Below the pieces are notes generated by a model that saw nothing but the letters and a program-made list of their open reading frames with translations, had not been told where the DNA came from and did not search any database. DNA of 62,673 bases from an uncultured SAR116 cluster alpha proteobacterium. GTDB lineage: Bacteria; Pseudomonadota; Alphaproteobacteria; Puniceispirillales; Marisalimonadaceae. Of this stretch, positions 47,329 to 55,965 are shown one piece after another (positions within the stretch are counted from its first letter, which is position 1; every line of letters starts with the position of its first letter). Where the stretch lies: assembly GCA_902623995.1 (NCBI GenBank), contig CACNWE010000012.1:1-62673 (forward strand), given 5' to 3'. The position numbers and the translations under genes were made by a program.

Positions 47329-48657
47329 ATGAGCGATAATGTATTTAAAATCGATTTGATACCAGACAATGCAGAGATATCAGTTTCAAAAGATGAAACT
47401 ATATTAACTGCATCTTTAAGAAATGACATACAACATCTACATGCGTGTGGTGGCCTCGGAATGTGTTCTACATGTAGAGTTGAAATTCTTGAAGGTGAAG
47501 ACAATGTGTCTCAAAAGAGTAAATCTGAACAAAAATTATCTGAAAAGCTAGAATTACCGTCTAATATAAGATTGGCTTGCCAAACAAAAATTAAAGGTAA
47601 TGTAAAGCTTAAAAGATTATTACTTGATCAAAAAGATTTGATTTTGGCTAATCAAATGACAAAAAATTCAGTTGGTTCAATTGGGAGTACAAAAAATCTT
47701 GCTCTTATGTTTGTAGATATAGTTTCCTTCACTCCTTTAAGTGAACAATTACCCTCTTATGATGTTATGTACATCCTAAATAGATATTTTGATGACATGG
47801 GAACAATAGTTAAAAAAAATGGCGGTGACATTAATAATTTCATTGGTGATGCATTTCTTGCTGCTTTCGGTATAGATGACAAAATAGACTCTGTTTATCG
47901 ATGCACTCAAGCTGCATTAGAAATTTTAGAAGATGTAGATAAAAAGAAAAAAGTTTTTTTGGATAATTATAATATTAATTTTGATGTAAGGGTAGGTGTT
48001 CACTATGGAGAGGCAATAGTGGGTATGCTTGGGAATGCTGGAAATCAACGTCTAAGTATCATTGGTCAATCTGTGAATATTGCCAGTAGAGTAGAAACCG
48101 CTAACAAAGAAGCTGAAACAAGATTATTGATTTCAGAAGAAGCATTTAAAGAAATCGAGGACAGAGCTGAAGTTGAAGATTTTGTTAGGGTAAAATTAAA
48201 AGGTTCATCTCAAAGGTCGACATTATACGAAATTTCTAAATTGAAAGGAAAATCTTTAGAATCTAAAGACGATAAAATTTTTGAGTCCGGAATGTTTTGG
48301 AACAAAATTATGTTATCTAGAGATTTAAATAACGGAGATAAAAAGAAAATTAATCATAATGATGAAGAAATATTAATCGTTAGAAATGATGATAACCTCT
48401 CAGCTTTTTCTAATCTTTGTCCACACATGAACTTACCGCTAGAAATGGGTCAGATTACAACAGAAAACGAGTTCTTGTGTCCATTCCATGACAGTAAATT
48501 TTGTTTAAGAACTGGCGCAGTAAAAAAATGGGTAACAACTAGTCCAGACTGGGCACCTGAAGAAGCTGTAGAACTGACAAAAGCTATAAAAGAAATACCA
48601 TTGGATTTACTACCAATAATGGATAAAGACGGATATATTTGGATCGGGAGTGAATAG
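47329..48657 (+). CDS. Fusion: 2Fe-2S ferredoxin - class III nucleotide cyclase - Rieske 2Fe-2S domain
   Basis: The 442 residues hold three domains. Residues 1-105 are a plant-type 2Fe-2S ferredoxin (Cys40, 46, 49, 84). Residues ~120-305 are a class III cyclase with metal Asp130 and Asp174, transition-state Asn250 and Arg254. The base-selecting Lys and Asp of adenylyl cyclases are Asn170 and Ser243 here. Residues ~320-442 are a Rieske domain (C364-x-H366, C384-x2-H387). No membrane segment is seen. A cyclase controlled by cellular redox state is inferred; the product nucleotide is uncertain. Confidence 0.9.
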   Translation: MSDNVFKIDLIPDNAEISVSKDETILTASLRNDIQHLHACGGLGMCSTCRVEILEGEDNVSQKSKSEQKLSEKLELPSNIRLACQTKIKGNVKLKRLLLDQKDLILANQMTKNSVGSIGSTKNLALMFVDIVSFTPLSEQLPSYDVMYILNRYFDDMGTIVKKNGGDINNFIGDAFLAAFGIDDKIDSVYRCTQAALEILEDVDKKKKVFLDNYNINFDVRVGVHYGEAIVGMLGNAGNQRLSIIGQSVNIASRVETANKEAETRLLISEEAFKEIEDRAEVEDFVRVKLKGSSQRSTLYEISKLKGKSLESKDDKIFESGMFWNKIMLSRDLNNGDKKKINHNDEEILIVRNDDNLSAFSNLCPHMNLPLEMGQITTENEFLCPFHDSKFCLRTGAVKKWVTTSPDWAPEEAVELTKAIKEIPLDLLPIMDKDGYIWIGSE

Positions 48658-48676
48658 AAACAATCAACTCAAATCA

Positions 48677-48877
48677 CTATTTTACATATTTAAATGAGAT
48701 TAGATAAATTGAGTAAATAAAAATCCCAATCATAAAAATATCTAGAAAAAGCATAGGATTGTCTAATATATTAAATAATCTAAAAATTGCATATAATATA
48801 CTTGCTGTAGCGATAACTATACCTTTACCGAAATCCCCTCTAATATTTTTAATTAAAAATTCTTTTTTTATAGGCAT
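48677..48877 (-). CDS. Small two-helix membrane protein, 66 residues
   Basis: The sequence has a charged N-terminus ('MPIKKEFLIKNIRGDFGKG') and two hydrophobic segments ('IVIATASILYAIFRLFNI', 'LFLDIFMIGIFIYSIYLIS'). It resembles small inner-membrane proteins without known role. It starts with ATG and is convergent with the cyclase fusion. It could be part of the ABC operon downstream, from which it is separated by 47 bases. Confidence 0.55.
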   Translation of the reverse strand: MPIKKEFLIKNIRGDFGKGIVIATASILYAIFRLFNILDNPMLFLDIFMIGIFIYSIYLISFKYVK

Positions 48878-48924
48878 TTTTTTTTATTTAAATTAATTAT
48901 CATTTTATGAATAGATTTAAGTTT

Positions 48925-49680
48925 CTAATCGGTAGAACGTTCAGCCCATCCCGCAAAGATTTTTTCTAAAACAACTACCACATAATATAAACCAATACCT
49001 AATAATGCTAAAGCTATAAGTACCGCAAACATTAGAGGGTAGTCTGAATTTGTCTTACCACTATCAAACAAAGCGCCTAATCCTCTACCATGTGGGGATA
49101 CAATTTCCATCAAGTTTGTACCAATAAATGCAAGTGTAACAGCTATCTTTAATGCTCCAAAAAATTCTGGTAAAGTTTTTGGCAATGCAATTTTCCAAAA
49201 TATTAATGATTTGGATGCCCCTAAAGACCTCAAAATATCTCTATATTCAGGTTCTAAAGTTGACAATCCAATCGAAACAGAAACGGCTATAGGAAAAAAA
49301 GAGATCATAAAAGCTATTAAAACAGTGTTTAGATCGTGCTGACCTACAAACATTAATGCAATTATAGGTACAACAGTAGCTTTTGGAATAGCATTAAATC
49401 CTACTAATAATGGGTATATCGCTTCCCGCAAAACTTTTGAAAAACCCATAATCATTCCTAAAAAAACACCACATAGTACTGCTATAAATAAGCCTACGAC
49501 CGTTCGCCAAAGAGTATCCCAACCATATTGGAAAAATAAAACTTTAAATTTCCAAAATGCAGGCCATATGTCAGATGGAGATGCCATTTTATAATTTGGC
49601 CAATCATTTATCCAAACTAAAAGTTCCCACAAAACAAGAAAAATAATGATTGCATATAATGGTACTAAAAAATGTCTCAT
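48925..49680 (-). CDS. ABC transporter permease (SsuC/ThiX type)
   Basis: The 251-residue inner-membrane permease has six membrane segments and the binding-protein-dependent loop 'EYRDILRSLGASKSLIFWKI' that contacts the ATPase. It belongs to the nitrate/sulfonate/taurine/thiamine-precursor group (BPD_transp_1). It overlaps the ATPase gene by four bases, so translation is coupled. Confidence 0.9.
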   Translation of the reverse strand: MRHFLVPLYAIIIFLVLWELLVWINDWPNYKMASPSDIWPAFWKFKVLFFQYGWDTLWRTVVGLFIAVLCGVFLGMIMGFSKVLREAIYPLLVGFNAIPKATVVPIIALMFVGQHDLNTVLIAFMISFFPIAVSVSIGLSTLEPEYRDILRSLGASKSLIFWKIALPKTLPEFFGALKIAVTLAFIGTNLMEIVSPHGRGLGALFDSGKTNSDYPLMFAVLIALALLGIGLYYVVVVLEKIFAGWAERSTD

Positions 49681-50480
49681 TTATTTTGCTCTTGTTGACT
49701 TTGAGCAATTTCTATTTGCTTTCGAAGACTTTTTAACATATCAATAGATTTTGAAGTATACAGGCTCTCAAGTTTTGGTGTTTTAGATTTTGGTACTTTA
49801 ACAAAAAATTGTTTTGAAGCTGGCCGCCCAGAAAGAACTACAACTTCATCAGCAAGAAAAATTGACTCTCTCAAATCATGTGTAATAAGTATTCCAGTGA
49901 ATGGTTCTTCTTTTCTTAAATTGTGCATTACTTGCCACAAATCTTCACGTGTAAAAGCATCTAATGCCCCAAATGGTTCATCTAAAATAAGAACTTCCGG
50001 TTTATGAACTAAAGCTCTACATAATGATGCTCTTTGTCGCATTCCCCCTGATAGTTCAGAAGGTCTTTTTTCTTCAAATCCCTCTAAACCAACTAAAGAT
50101 AATAGTTGTTTTGCTCTTTGCTCTTTTTGTTGTAAATTTAATTTATTTGGAACAATTTCTAGTGGTAACATAACATTTTTAATTATACTCCGCCATTCTA
50201 ACAGAACAGGATTTTGAAAAGCCATTCCAACAGTAGGTCTGGGTGTAGTTATTTTTTCTCCACTAAGATAAACTTCACCTTCATCTGGCAGCAAAAGGCC
50301 TGAAATAAGTTTGGTTAGGGTAGATTTTCCACATCCAGAGGGACCAACAACAGCTGTGAAACCATTTTCTGGTATACTCATATTCAAGTTTTTTATAACT
50401 GGTAAAAAACCAGTTTCAGTTTTGTAGGTATGAGTTACGTCTTTAATTATTATTGCGTCTTTTTTTTCATTTGATGACAT
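49677..50480 (-). CDS. ABC transporter ATPase (SsuB/TauB type)
   Basis: The 267 residues have Walker A 'GPSGCGKST', signature 'LSGGMRQRASLCRAL', Walker B 'VLILDEPFGALD' and the switch His in 'GILITHDLRE'. It belongs to the nitrate/sulfonate/taurine class. It lies between the binding protein (55-base gap) and the permease (4-base overlap) as an ordinary importer operon. Confidence 0.94.
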   Translation of the reverse strand: MSSNEKKDAIIIKDVTHTYKTETGFLPVIKNLNMSIPENGFTAVVGPSGCGKSTLTKLISGLLLPDEGEVYLSGEKITTPRPTVGMAFQNPVLLEWRSIIKNVMLPLEIVPNKLNLQQKEQRAKQLLSLVGLEGFEEKRPSELSGGMRQRASLCRALVHKPEVLILDEPFGALDAFTREDLWQVMHNLRKEEPFTGILITHDLRESIFLADEVVVLSGRPASKQFFVKVPKSKTPKLESLYTSKSIDMLKSLRKQIEIAQSQQEQNK

Positions 50481-50535
50481 AAATATACCTTAAAATAGGA
50501 TGAAAAATTCATCCTTTTTTATATTTGTTTTAAAA

Positions 50536-51537
50536 TTACTTCAACTTAAACCCACCTTTTGGTAAATAAGCATCTGTAAAATATAACTTTGCATTTGGTT
50601 TAGTTTTATATTTATAAGTTTCACTTAATTGAGCGATAGCTGCTTCAAAACGTGCCTTATCAATATTACCCATTCCATTCTTTAGAACATAATCTGTCAT
50701 TACATTACCTGATAAAGCCAAATTAAACCTTCTTTCTTCTAAGTTTTTATCAGCAGCAGGATTCCTTTTAACAAGTGCATTAATGGCAGAACTTGGATTT
50801 GAAACTGCATCTTTCCAACCCTTACCTACTGCACCCAGAAAAGATTTAATAACTTTAGCATTAGATGAAGCAAAATCAGTGTTAACAATGATTGCATTAC
50901 CGTAGAGCTTAAGTCCGTGATCGGCCATTAATATGGTAGTAATATCATCCTCTGGAACTCCTAGACGAACTAAGTTAAGAAAAGACGAAAATGAATAACC
51001 AGTTACTGATGCAACTTTACCTTCAGCTAACATTGGTTCACGTGTTGGGAAACCAACAGGTTCAACTTTAATTTTATTCATATCTAAACCATTTGCTTTT
51101 GCAAAAGAAGGAAATTGTGCCCAAGCGCCATCGGGTGGAGGTGCACCTAAAACTGAACCTGGTAGATCAGCTGGTGACTTAATACCTAGAGATTTTCTTC
51201 CAATAACAGCAAATGGAGGCTTATCATAAATCATCATTATTGCAGTAACTGGCGCACCAGGATTTTGGTCTAAAAATTTGATTAAAGAGTTAATGTCAGC
51301 AAAACCAAGGGGAAATGATCCTGTTGCAACCTTTGGAATTGCATCTAATGATCCTTTGCCGGGTGAAATCTCAACATCTAGACCTGCCTCTTTAAAAAAA
51401 CCTTTATCAATTGCATTAAAAAAAGGTGCTGATGGACCTTCAAATTTCCAATCCAATGTAAATGGTATTTTAGTATCTGCATAACTTGTAATTGAGAACA
51501 AAATAGAAATTATTATTAAAACTAAATTTTTAAACAA
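50536..51537 (-). CDS. ABC transporter substrate-binding protein (NMT1/THI5-like)
   Basis: The 333-residue periplasmic protein has a signal peptide (cleavage near SYADTK) and an NMT1/THI5-like domain: 'PFTLDWKFEGPSAPFFNAID', 'KGFFKEAGLDVEI', 'GSFPLGFADINSLI'. Related proteins bind pyrimidine or thiamine precursors, taurine, aliphatic sulfonates or riboflavin. The start is TTG at 51537 with a strong AGGAGG six bases upstream. No TPP-riboswitch core is seen before it, which argues mildly against thiamine control. Confidence 0.88.
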   Translation of the reverse strand: MFKNLVLIIISILFSITSYADTKIPFTLDWKFEGPSAPFFNAIDKGFFKEAGLDVEISPGKGSLDAIPKVATGSFPLGFADINSLIKFLDQNPGAPVTAIMMIYDKPPFAVIGRKSLGIKSPADLPGSVLGAPPPDGAWAQFPSFAKANGLDMNKIKVEPVGFPTREPMLAEGKVASVTGYSFSSFLNLVRLGVPEDDITTILMADHGLKLYGNAIIVNTDFASSNAKVIKSFLGAVGKGWKDAVSNPSSAINALVKRNPAADKNLEERRFNLALSGNVMTDYVLKNGMGNIDKARFEAAIAQLSETYKYKTKPNAKLYFTDAYLPKGGFKLK

Positions 51538-51750
51538 ATTAACCTCCTATAATTATAATAAAAATTTATAATAGGTTATTTAATTGTAAATTATAAATAT
51601 GTTTTTAAAGAATTTACTGTGTATTAAAACTTTATTAGTTTATGATTAAATATTAATCAATTAAATTTACAATCAGTAGGAACTTGAATTATTTATAGTT
51701 AATTGTTTATTTTAACCAAAAACAAAAGATACTTTTGTTAGGATTTTGAA

Positions 51751-52761
51751 ATTATTAAGAACTTAGTAAATACAAAAATTATATTAAAGAAACGTCCATC
51801 TAAAGCTATTACAGAGGATTTGTTTCAAAATATCAACGATGAAATTGACGAAATTAGGGATAATCATTTTCTTGTAGAGGTGGAATATGTGTCCGTAGAT
51901 CCAGCAATGAGAGGCTGGATTAGTGATGTTGGTAACTATTCTGAACCAGTTCCTTTAAATAGTACCATGAGGAGTTTTGGGGTTGGTAAAATTATATTCT
52001 CTAAAAACAAAAATTTTAAAGTCAATGAATATGTAGTTGGGTGGCTAGGTTGGCAAAGATTTTCTGTAGTAGATGAAAACAAAATTCAATTAAAAATTGA
52101 TCCAAAAACAGCCCCATTATATAAAAATTTAGGTGTTTTAGGTTTAAATGGAATAACAGCTTATGCAGGATTAATTGATATATGCAAGCCAAAAAAAAAT
52201 GATGTTGTTTTGGTTACAACTGCCGCGGGCAGTGTAGGATCAGCAGTTGGGCAATTAGCTAAAATTTATGGGTGTAGAACAATAGGCCTTACTAGTTCAA
52301 TTAATAAAGTAGCTATGTGTAAAAGTCAATTTGGATATGATGAAGTTATCAATTATAAAGAAGAAAATGATTTATCTAATAGCATAAAGAAAATAGCTCC
52401 CAACGGAATTGACTGCTTTTTTGATAATGTTGGTGGCACACAATTTGATGCAGTTATGGAAAATTTAAACATTAAAGCTAGAATTGTAATATGTGGAACA
52501 ATAGGTATGCCTTCATTTCCAATGCCAATTGGTCCAAGGGTTAACCGAACCTTACTTATTAAAAGGGCTAAAATTGAAGGCCTGTTGGTTCTAGATTATT
52601 TTAACAAATATCAAGAAATTTATAATAAATTGCTAAAATGGTACGTTGAAGGCAAGTTAGTTAGCAATGAGGACATAAGTGACGGACTAAAAAGTGCTCC
52701 TGCTTCACTCGTTAAAATTTTAAATGGTTTAAATTTAGGTAAACAATTAGTCAAATTATAA
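51751..52761 (+). CDS. MDR-family NADP-dependent oxidoreductase (zinc-independent), probable non-AUG start
   Basis: A cofactor domain with 'VTTAAGSVGSAVGQLAKIYG' and an N-terminal catalytic domain with 'VSVDPAMRGWISD' identify the zinc-independent MDR/leukotriene-B4-dehydrogenase-like family. A TTG at 51820 begins downstream of conserved sequence: the in-frame codons before it encode 'KIILKKRPSKAITEDLF', which is the family's N-terminus. No ATG, GTG or TTG precedes it after the stop at 51739. An AGGA lies 7 bases before ATT 51751, so an AUU start is suspected. Confidence 0.85.
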   Translation: MIKNLVNTKIILKKRPSKAITEDLFQNINDEIDEIRDNHFLVEVEYVSVDPAMRGWISDVGNYSEPVPLNSTMRSFGVGKIIFSKNKNFKVNEYVVGWLGWQRFSVVDENKIQLKIDPKTAPLYKNLGVLGLNGITAYAGLIDICKPKKNDVVLVTTAAGSVGSAVGQLAKIYGCRTIGLTSSINKVAMCKSQFGYDEVINYKEENDLSNSIKKIAPNGIDCFFDNVGGTQFDAVMENLNIKARIVICGTIGMPSFPMPIGPRVNRTLLIKRAKIEGLLVLDYFNKYQEIYNKLLKWYVEGKLVSNEDISDGLKSAPASLVKILNGLNLGKQLVKL

Positions 52762-52766
52762 AAAAA

Positions 52767-53618
52767 TTAACCTCTCTCCTTACATGCTATGTAAGAAGAA
52801 GCTCCTACAATTAAGAAACCACCAACCCATAAAGTATAAGGAGTACTTTCTACAAAAATAGTATATCCGATTAAAACAGACCATATCAATTTTAAATAAT
52901 CAAGGGGAAGTAATATTGCCAACTCTCCTCGTTTAAATGCGCTATTTAAAAGTGTTTGAGCTATTGTTCCAGTAATAGCTATAAAAAAAATTATTAAAAA
53001 TTGGTGTAGATTTGGCATTGTTAAATATGGATACGCAGCTACAAATGTTGCTGGTATCATTCCAACACCTGCATAAAGAGATATTGTCACTGGTGAGTCT
53101 GTTTCGGTCAACTTTTTTATAAAAATCAGAGATATTGACCAGATTAGAGACGAAATTAGAATAAAGATACCCCCTACATTCACTGAGATATCAGGTCTTA
53201 GAACTATTATTGCCCCAAAAAAACCTACAAAAAGAGCAATAAGCCTATGTTGTTTTAGTTTTTCTTTTAAAAAAACGAATGCTAAAAGTGTAGTAAAAAT
53301 GGGAACTGTTAAATTTAAAGCTGTTACCTCTGATAATGTTGTTATTGTTAAACCATAAAAAAAACACAGCATAGCAACTGAATTTGTAATGATTCTATAT
53401 AGCTGAAATTTGGGTTGTTTAGTTATTAATGAAGACTTCCCTTCTTTGAATATCATTGGAGCTAATACAACAGCAACAAGTGCGCATCTAAGAAATGTGA
53501 TTTCAAAAATATGGATTTCATCTGACAAAAATTTTGCTGCACTATGCATTACTATGAAGCTGAAACCAGATATAATCATTAAGATTATTGATACAGTTGT
53601 ATCAGAAAGGTTTTTCAT
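52767..53618 (-). CDS. EamA/DMT family permease
   Basis: The 283-residue protein has ten membrane segments in two EamA repeats ('SGFSFIVMHSAAKFLSDEI', 'LNLTVPIFTTLLAFVFLKEK' and 'LLNSAFKRGELAILLPLDYL'). DMT proteins export or import metabolites such as amino acids or nucleotides. It overlaps the MerR-type regulator by four bases, so the regulator may control it. Confidence 0.88.
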   Translation of the reverse strand: MKNLSDTTVSIILMIISGFSFIVMHSAAKFLSDEIHIFEITFLRCALVAVVLAPMIFKEGKSSLITKQPKFQLYRIITNSVAMLCFFYGLTITTLSEVTALNLTVPIFTTLLAFVFLKEKLKQHRLIALFVGFFGAIIVLRPDISVNVGGIFILISSLIWSISLIFIKKLTETDSPVTISLYAGVGMIPATFVAAYPYLTMPNLHQFLIIFFIAITGTIAQTLLNSAFKRGELAILLPLDYLKLIWSVLIGYTIFVESTPYTLWVGGFLIVGASSYIACKERG

Positions 53619-54004
53619 TTTTTTGATAGAGCATCAAGAATTGGACAATTTGGCCTATCATCTCCCTGACAGTTATCTGCAAGAAAAGTTAATTCATCTT
53701 TTAAATTTTGCAACTGCATTAGTTTTTCATCTATTTGAGAAATTTTCTCTAAAGTTAATTTCTTCACATCCTTACTAGGCCTACTTTTGTTTTCATATAA
53801 AGATAATAATTCTCTACATTCATCTATACTAAAATTGAATTTTCGAGCTTTACCAACAAATTTTAACTTTAATACATCTTCTTGGTTATACTCACGATAT
53901 CCAGAAGAAATGTTTTGATGTGGTTTTACAAGACCAATATTGTCATAATATCTAACCGCTTTGACTGTTAAATCTGACAATTTAGACGCTTTTCCAATAT
54001 TCAT
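53615..54004 (-). CDS. MerR-family copper/silver-type regulator (CueR/HmrR-like)
   Basis: The 129 residues have a winged helix ('VKAVRYYDNIGLVKPHQN'), a dimerisation helix and the monovalent metal loop Cys112-x7-Cys120 ('NCQGDDRPNCPI'). Ser77 ('RPSKDVK') is also at the position that marks +1-ion sensors in CueR. These positions equal those of E. coli CueR. It is coupled to an EamA gene rather than to a copper ATPase, which is unusual. A candidate operator lies at 54017-54037. Confidence 0.88.
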   Translation of the reverse strand: MNIGKASKLSDLTVKAVRYYDNIGLVKPHQNISSGYREYNQEDVLKLKFVGKARKFNFSIDECRELLSLYENKSRPSKDVKKLTLEKISQIDEKLMQLQNLKDELTFLADNCQGDDRPNCPILDALSKK

Positions 54005-54016
54005 AGTTTAACTCAA

Positions 54017-54037
54017 ACCTTCCACTAAAAGTAGAGT
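54017..54037 (-). promoter_or_regulatory. Candidate MerR/CueR-type operator
   Basis: On the minus strand ACTCTAC-N7-GGAAGGT lies 13 bases before the regulator start. The right half GGAAGGT and the seven-base spacing match the CueR/HmrR operator (ACCTTCC-N7-GGAAGGT); the left half matches 4 of 7. Autoregulation of the merR-eamA pair is inferred. Confidence 0.45.
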
Positions 54038-54093
54038 TATATACTAGCCATAGTTAACTTTAAAGTAATAAAAAAATTTAAATTTAAATTTTG

Positions 54094-54636
54094 TTAATTC
54101 TTAATTAAAATAGACTTTATTGCATCAGAATAAAGTTGGTGTTCTATAGCTTGCAAACGAGCTTTTAAAGACTCTACAGTATCATTTTCATAAATTTTAA
54201 TACTATCCTGTTTAATAATGGATCCGCTATCCATTTCCTCATCTACATAATGTATTGTTACACCTGTATACTCAGCACAATCGTTAATTGCTTGCTTAAT
54301 GGCGTACATACCCTTGTACTTTGGTAACAGAGATGGATGAACATTAACAATAAATTTAGAAGGTAAGGAATTTACAAAATTTTGACTTAACAATCTCATA
54401 TAACCAGCAAGTACTAATAATTTTATATCATACTCAATAATTAACTTTAATACTTCTTCTTCTAACTTTAAGACATTCTTCCAAGAATATGTGGGTATAT
54501 TTGCATTTTTGGCAATCTTTAAACCCAACGCTTTAGAATTATTAGATGCAACAAAGCTAACCTTTATACCTTTCTCTATTATAGCTTTCAAATTTGAACC
54601 ATTACCACTTAAAAGTACAGCTATATTATGCTTCAT
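54094..54636 (-). CDS. purN: Phosphoribosylglycinamide formyltransferase
   Basis: PurN transfers formyl from 10-formyltetrahydrofolate to GAR in purine synthesis. I use the ATG at 54636 ('MKHNIAVLLSGNGSNLKAI') rather than an upstream TTG. The folate and catalytic segment 'KFIVNVHPSLLPKYKGMYA' with the catalytic Asn-His pair and 'GVTIHYVDEEMDSGSII' with the catalytic Asp are intact. The 180 residues are slightly shorter than E. coli's 212. It stands alone, not beside purM. Confidence 0.94.
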   Translation of the reverse strand: MKHNIAVLLSGNGSNLKAIIEKGIKVSFVASNNSKALGLKIAKNANIPTYSWKNVLKLEEEVLKLIIEYDIKLLVLAGYMRLLSQNFVNSLPSKFIVNVHPSLLPKYKGMYAIKQAINDCAEYTGVTIHYVDEEMDSGSIIKQDSIKIYENDTVESLKARLQAIEHQLYSDAIKSILIKN

Positions 54637-54813
54637 CAACGATACCAAAAATATTAGTTATAAAATTATTTATGTTCTTAACTAAATAAAAAAAATTAAA
54701 GTTAGAGTAAAAGTTTCAAAATAATCTAAATCCATATATTACTTCATGTTTTAAAATTGAGTTAATTAAATTTTTAATTATTTTAATACTCCTAGATTAT
54801 CATTAAAATAATT

Positions 54814-55161
54814 TTAAAAAATCTTATACCCATATTTTTTCGTTAAAATATGAACTAAAAATATAAAAAAAGTAGTTATTAGTACACTAATTATAATTGA
54901 CCAATAAAAACCAAATTTATTTATAAGATAAGGAAAAACCAGAAACATTGGCAGTGTAGGAAGCACATATAAGAGAGTATATGATACATGATTAGAAATT
55001 TTTTCTACCGAAGTGTTTTCATAATGTAACCAAAATAAAATTAGAAACGTCGTTATCGGTAAAGCAGATATTAATCCACCTATTCTGTCATTAAACTTAG
55101 CTATTTCTGAAACAACTACTATAATTAGAGCAGTAATTATAATTTTTAAAACAATGAACAT
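54814..55161 (-). CDS. DUF3147 small membrane protein
   Basis: The 115 residues have four hydrophobic segments. The motif 'EIAKFNDRIGGLISALPITT' followed by 'LFWLHYENTSVEKISNH' is typical of DUF3147. The function of the family is unknown. It stands alone between two AT-rich gaps. Confidence 0.72.
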   Translation of the reverse strand: MFIVLKIIITALIIVVVSEIAKFNDRIGGLISALPITTFLILFWLHYENTSVEKISNHVSYTLLYVLPTLPMFLVFPYLINKFGFYWSIIISVLITTFFIFLVHILTKKYGYKIF

Positions 55162-55442
55162 ATCTGTTTTTACTTACAATTTTCTAAAAAGATTTTTTTA
55201 GCACTTATAAAAACATTATCAAGGAATATTCTATTACCCAAGAACACAATAAACTAGATAAATCTATAACAACTATAAAATTTACAGAAAGTAGAACAGT
55301 AAATTTTATGTTTCTTTAAAGTCAATATATTATTATATTATTGAAGATGGCTTAAAAGTTGAATTTAACTTGTGTGAATATAGACAAAAAATGTCTTAAG
55401 CTATGAAAGATATAATCATGTTAAAACTGTTATTCTTTAAGT

Positions 55443-55805
55443 TTAATAACAAAGAACAGCATCGCTATGTTTAGATAGTTCTAAAAGTTTGTCAGGCATA
55501 GAAAATTCAGCATGAAAACCATTTAATAAACTGTCATCATATCCTCTTGCCTTTGCTGACATTCCAGAAACATATAATTTTATGTTATTTTGTTTAAGTT
55601 CATCTAAATGATTTTTTAAATCTCCAGTTCCTTGTCCAACCACTTCACCAACACTTTTTACATTTAATAAATGGGTACCATCTGCAGCCAAAAATATATT
55701 AACTTCATCACCTTTTTTAAAGGCCGTGAGAGCAACTAACATTCCAAGCGTAGCCTTGTTTTTTAATTCTGGGCCACTATGAATATGTATTAAAACTTTT
55801 GACAT
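55443..55805 (-). CDS. DsrE/DsrF-like family protein
   Basis: The start at ATG 55805 ('MSKVLIHIHSGPELKNKATL') is preferred because AGAGGA lies seven bases upstream. The 120-residue DsrE fold has 'KGDEVNIFLAADGTHLLN' and 'ELKQNNIKLYVSGMSAKARG'. DsrE-fold proteins often relay sulfur or redox equivalents, but the Cys of sulfur carriers is not at its usual place here ('YVSGMSAK' has none), so it may not carry sulfur. Confidence 0.78.
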   Translation of the reverse strand: MSKVLIHIHSGPELKNKATLGMLVALTAFKKGDEVNIFLAADGTHLLNVKSVGEVVGQGTGDLKNHLDELKQNNIKLYVSGMSAKARGYDDSLLNGFHAEFSMPDKLLELSKHSDAVLCY

Positions 55806-55965
55806 TAATAAATCCTCTGAAAACATGATCTGTATGATATGTTTTAAGCCACATTTATATGCTTTACAATATAATTCTCCATTAACTATGCCAGATTCAA
55901 CACTTGTTTTGCAAGAAAATCTATCCTCATAGTCTTTAAAAAAATATATTATAAGAAATTAGAAA

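Noticed and set aside
47274..47504. Minus-strand open frame with a Cys cluster opposite the cyclase N-terminus
   Set aside because: The cysteines are the complement of the ferredoxin motif codons; the plus-strand protein is clearly real.
51538..51750. Possible TPP riboswitch upstream of the NMT1-type ABC operon
   Set aside because: Neither the CTGAGA core nor the rest of the THI-box is seen on the minus strand.
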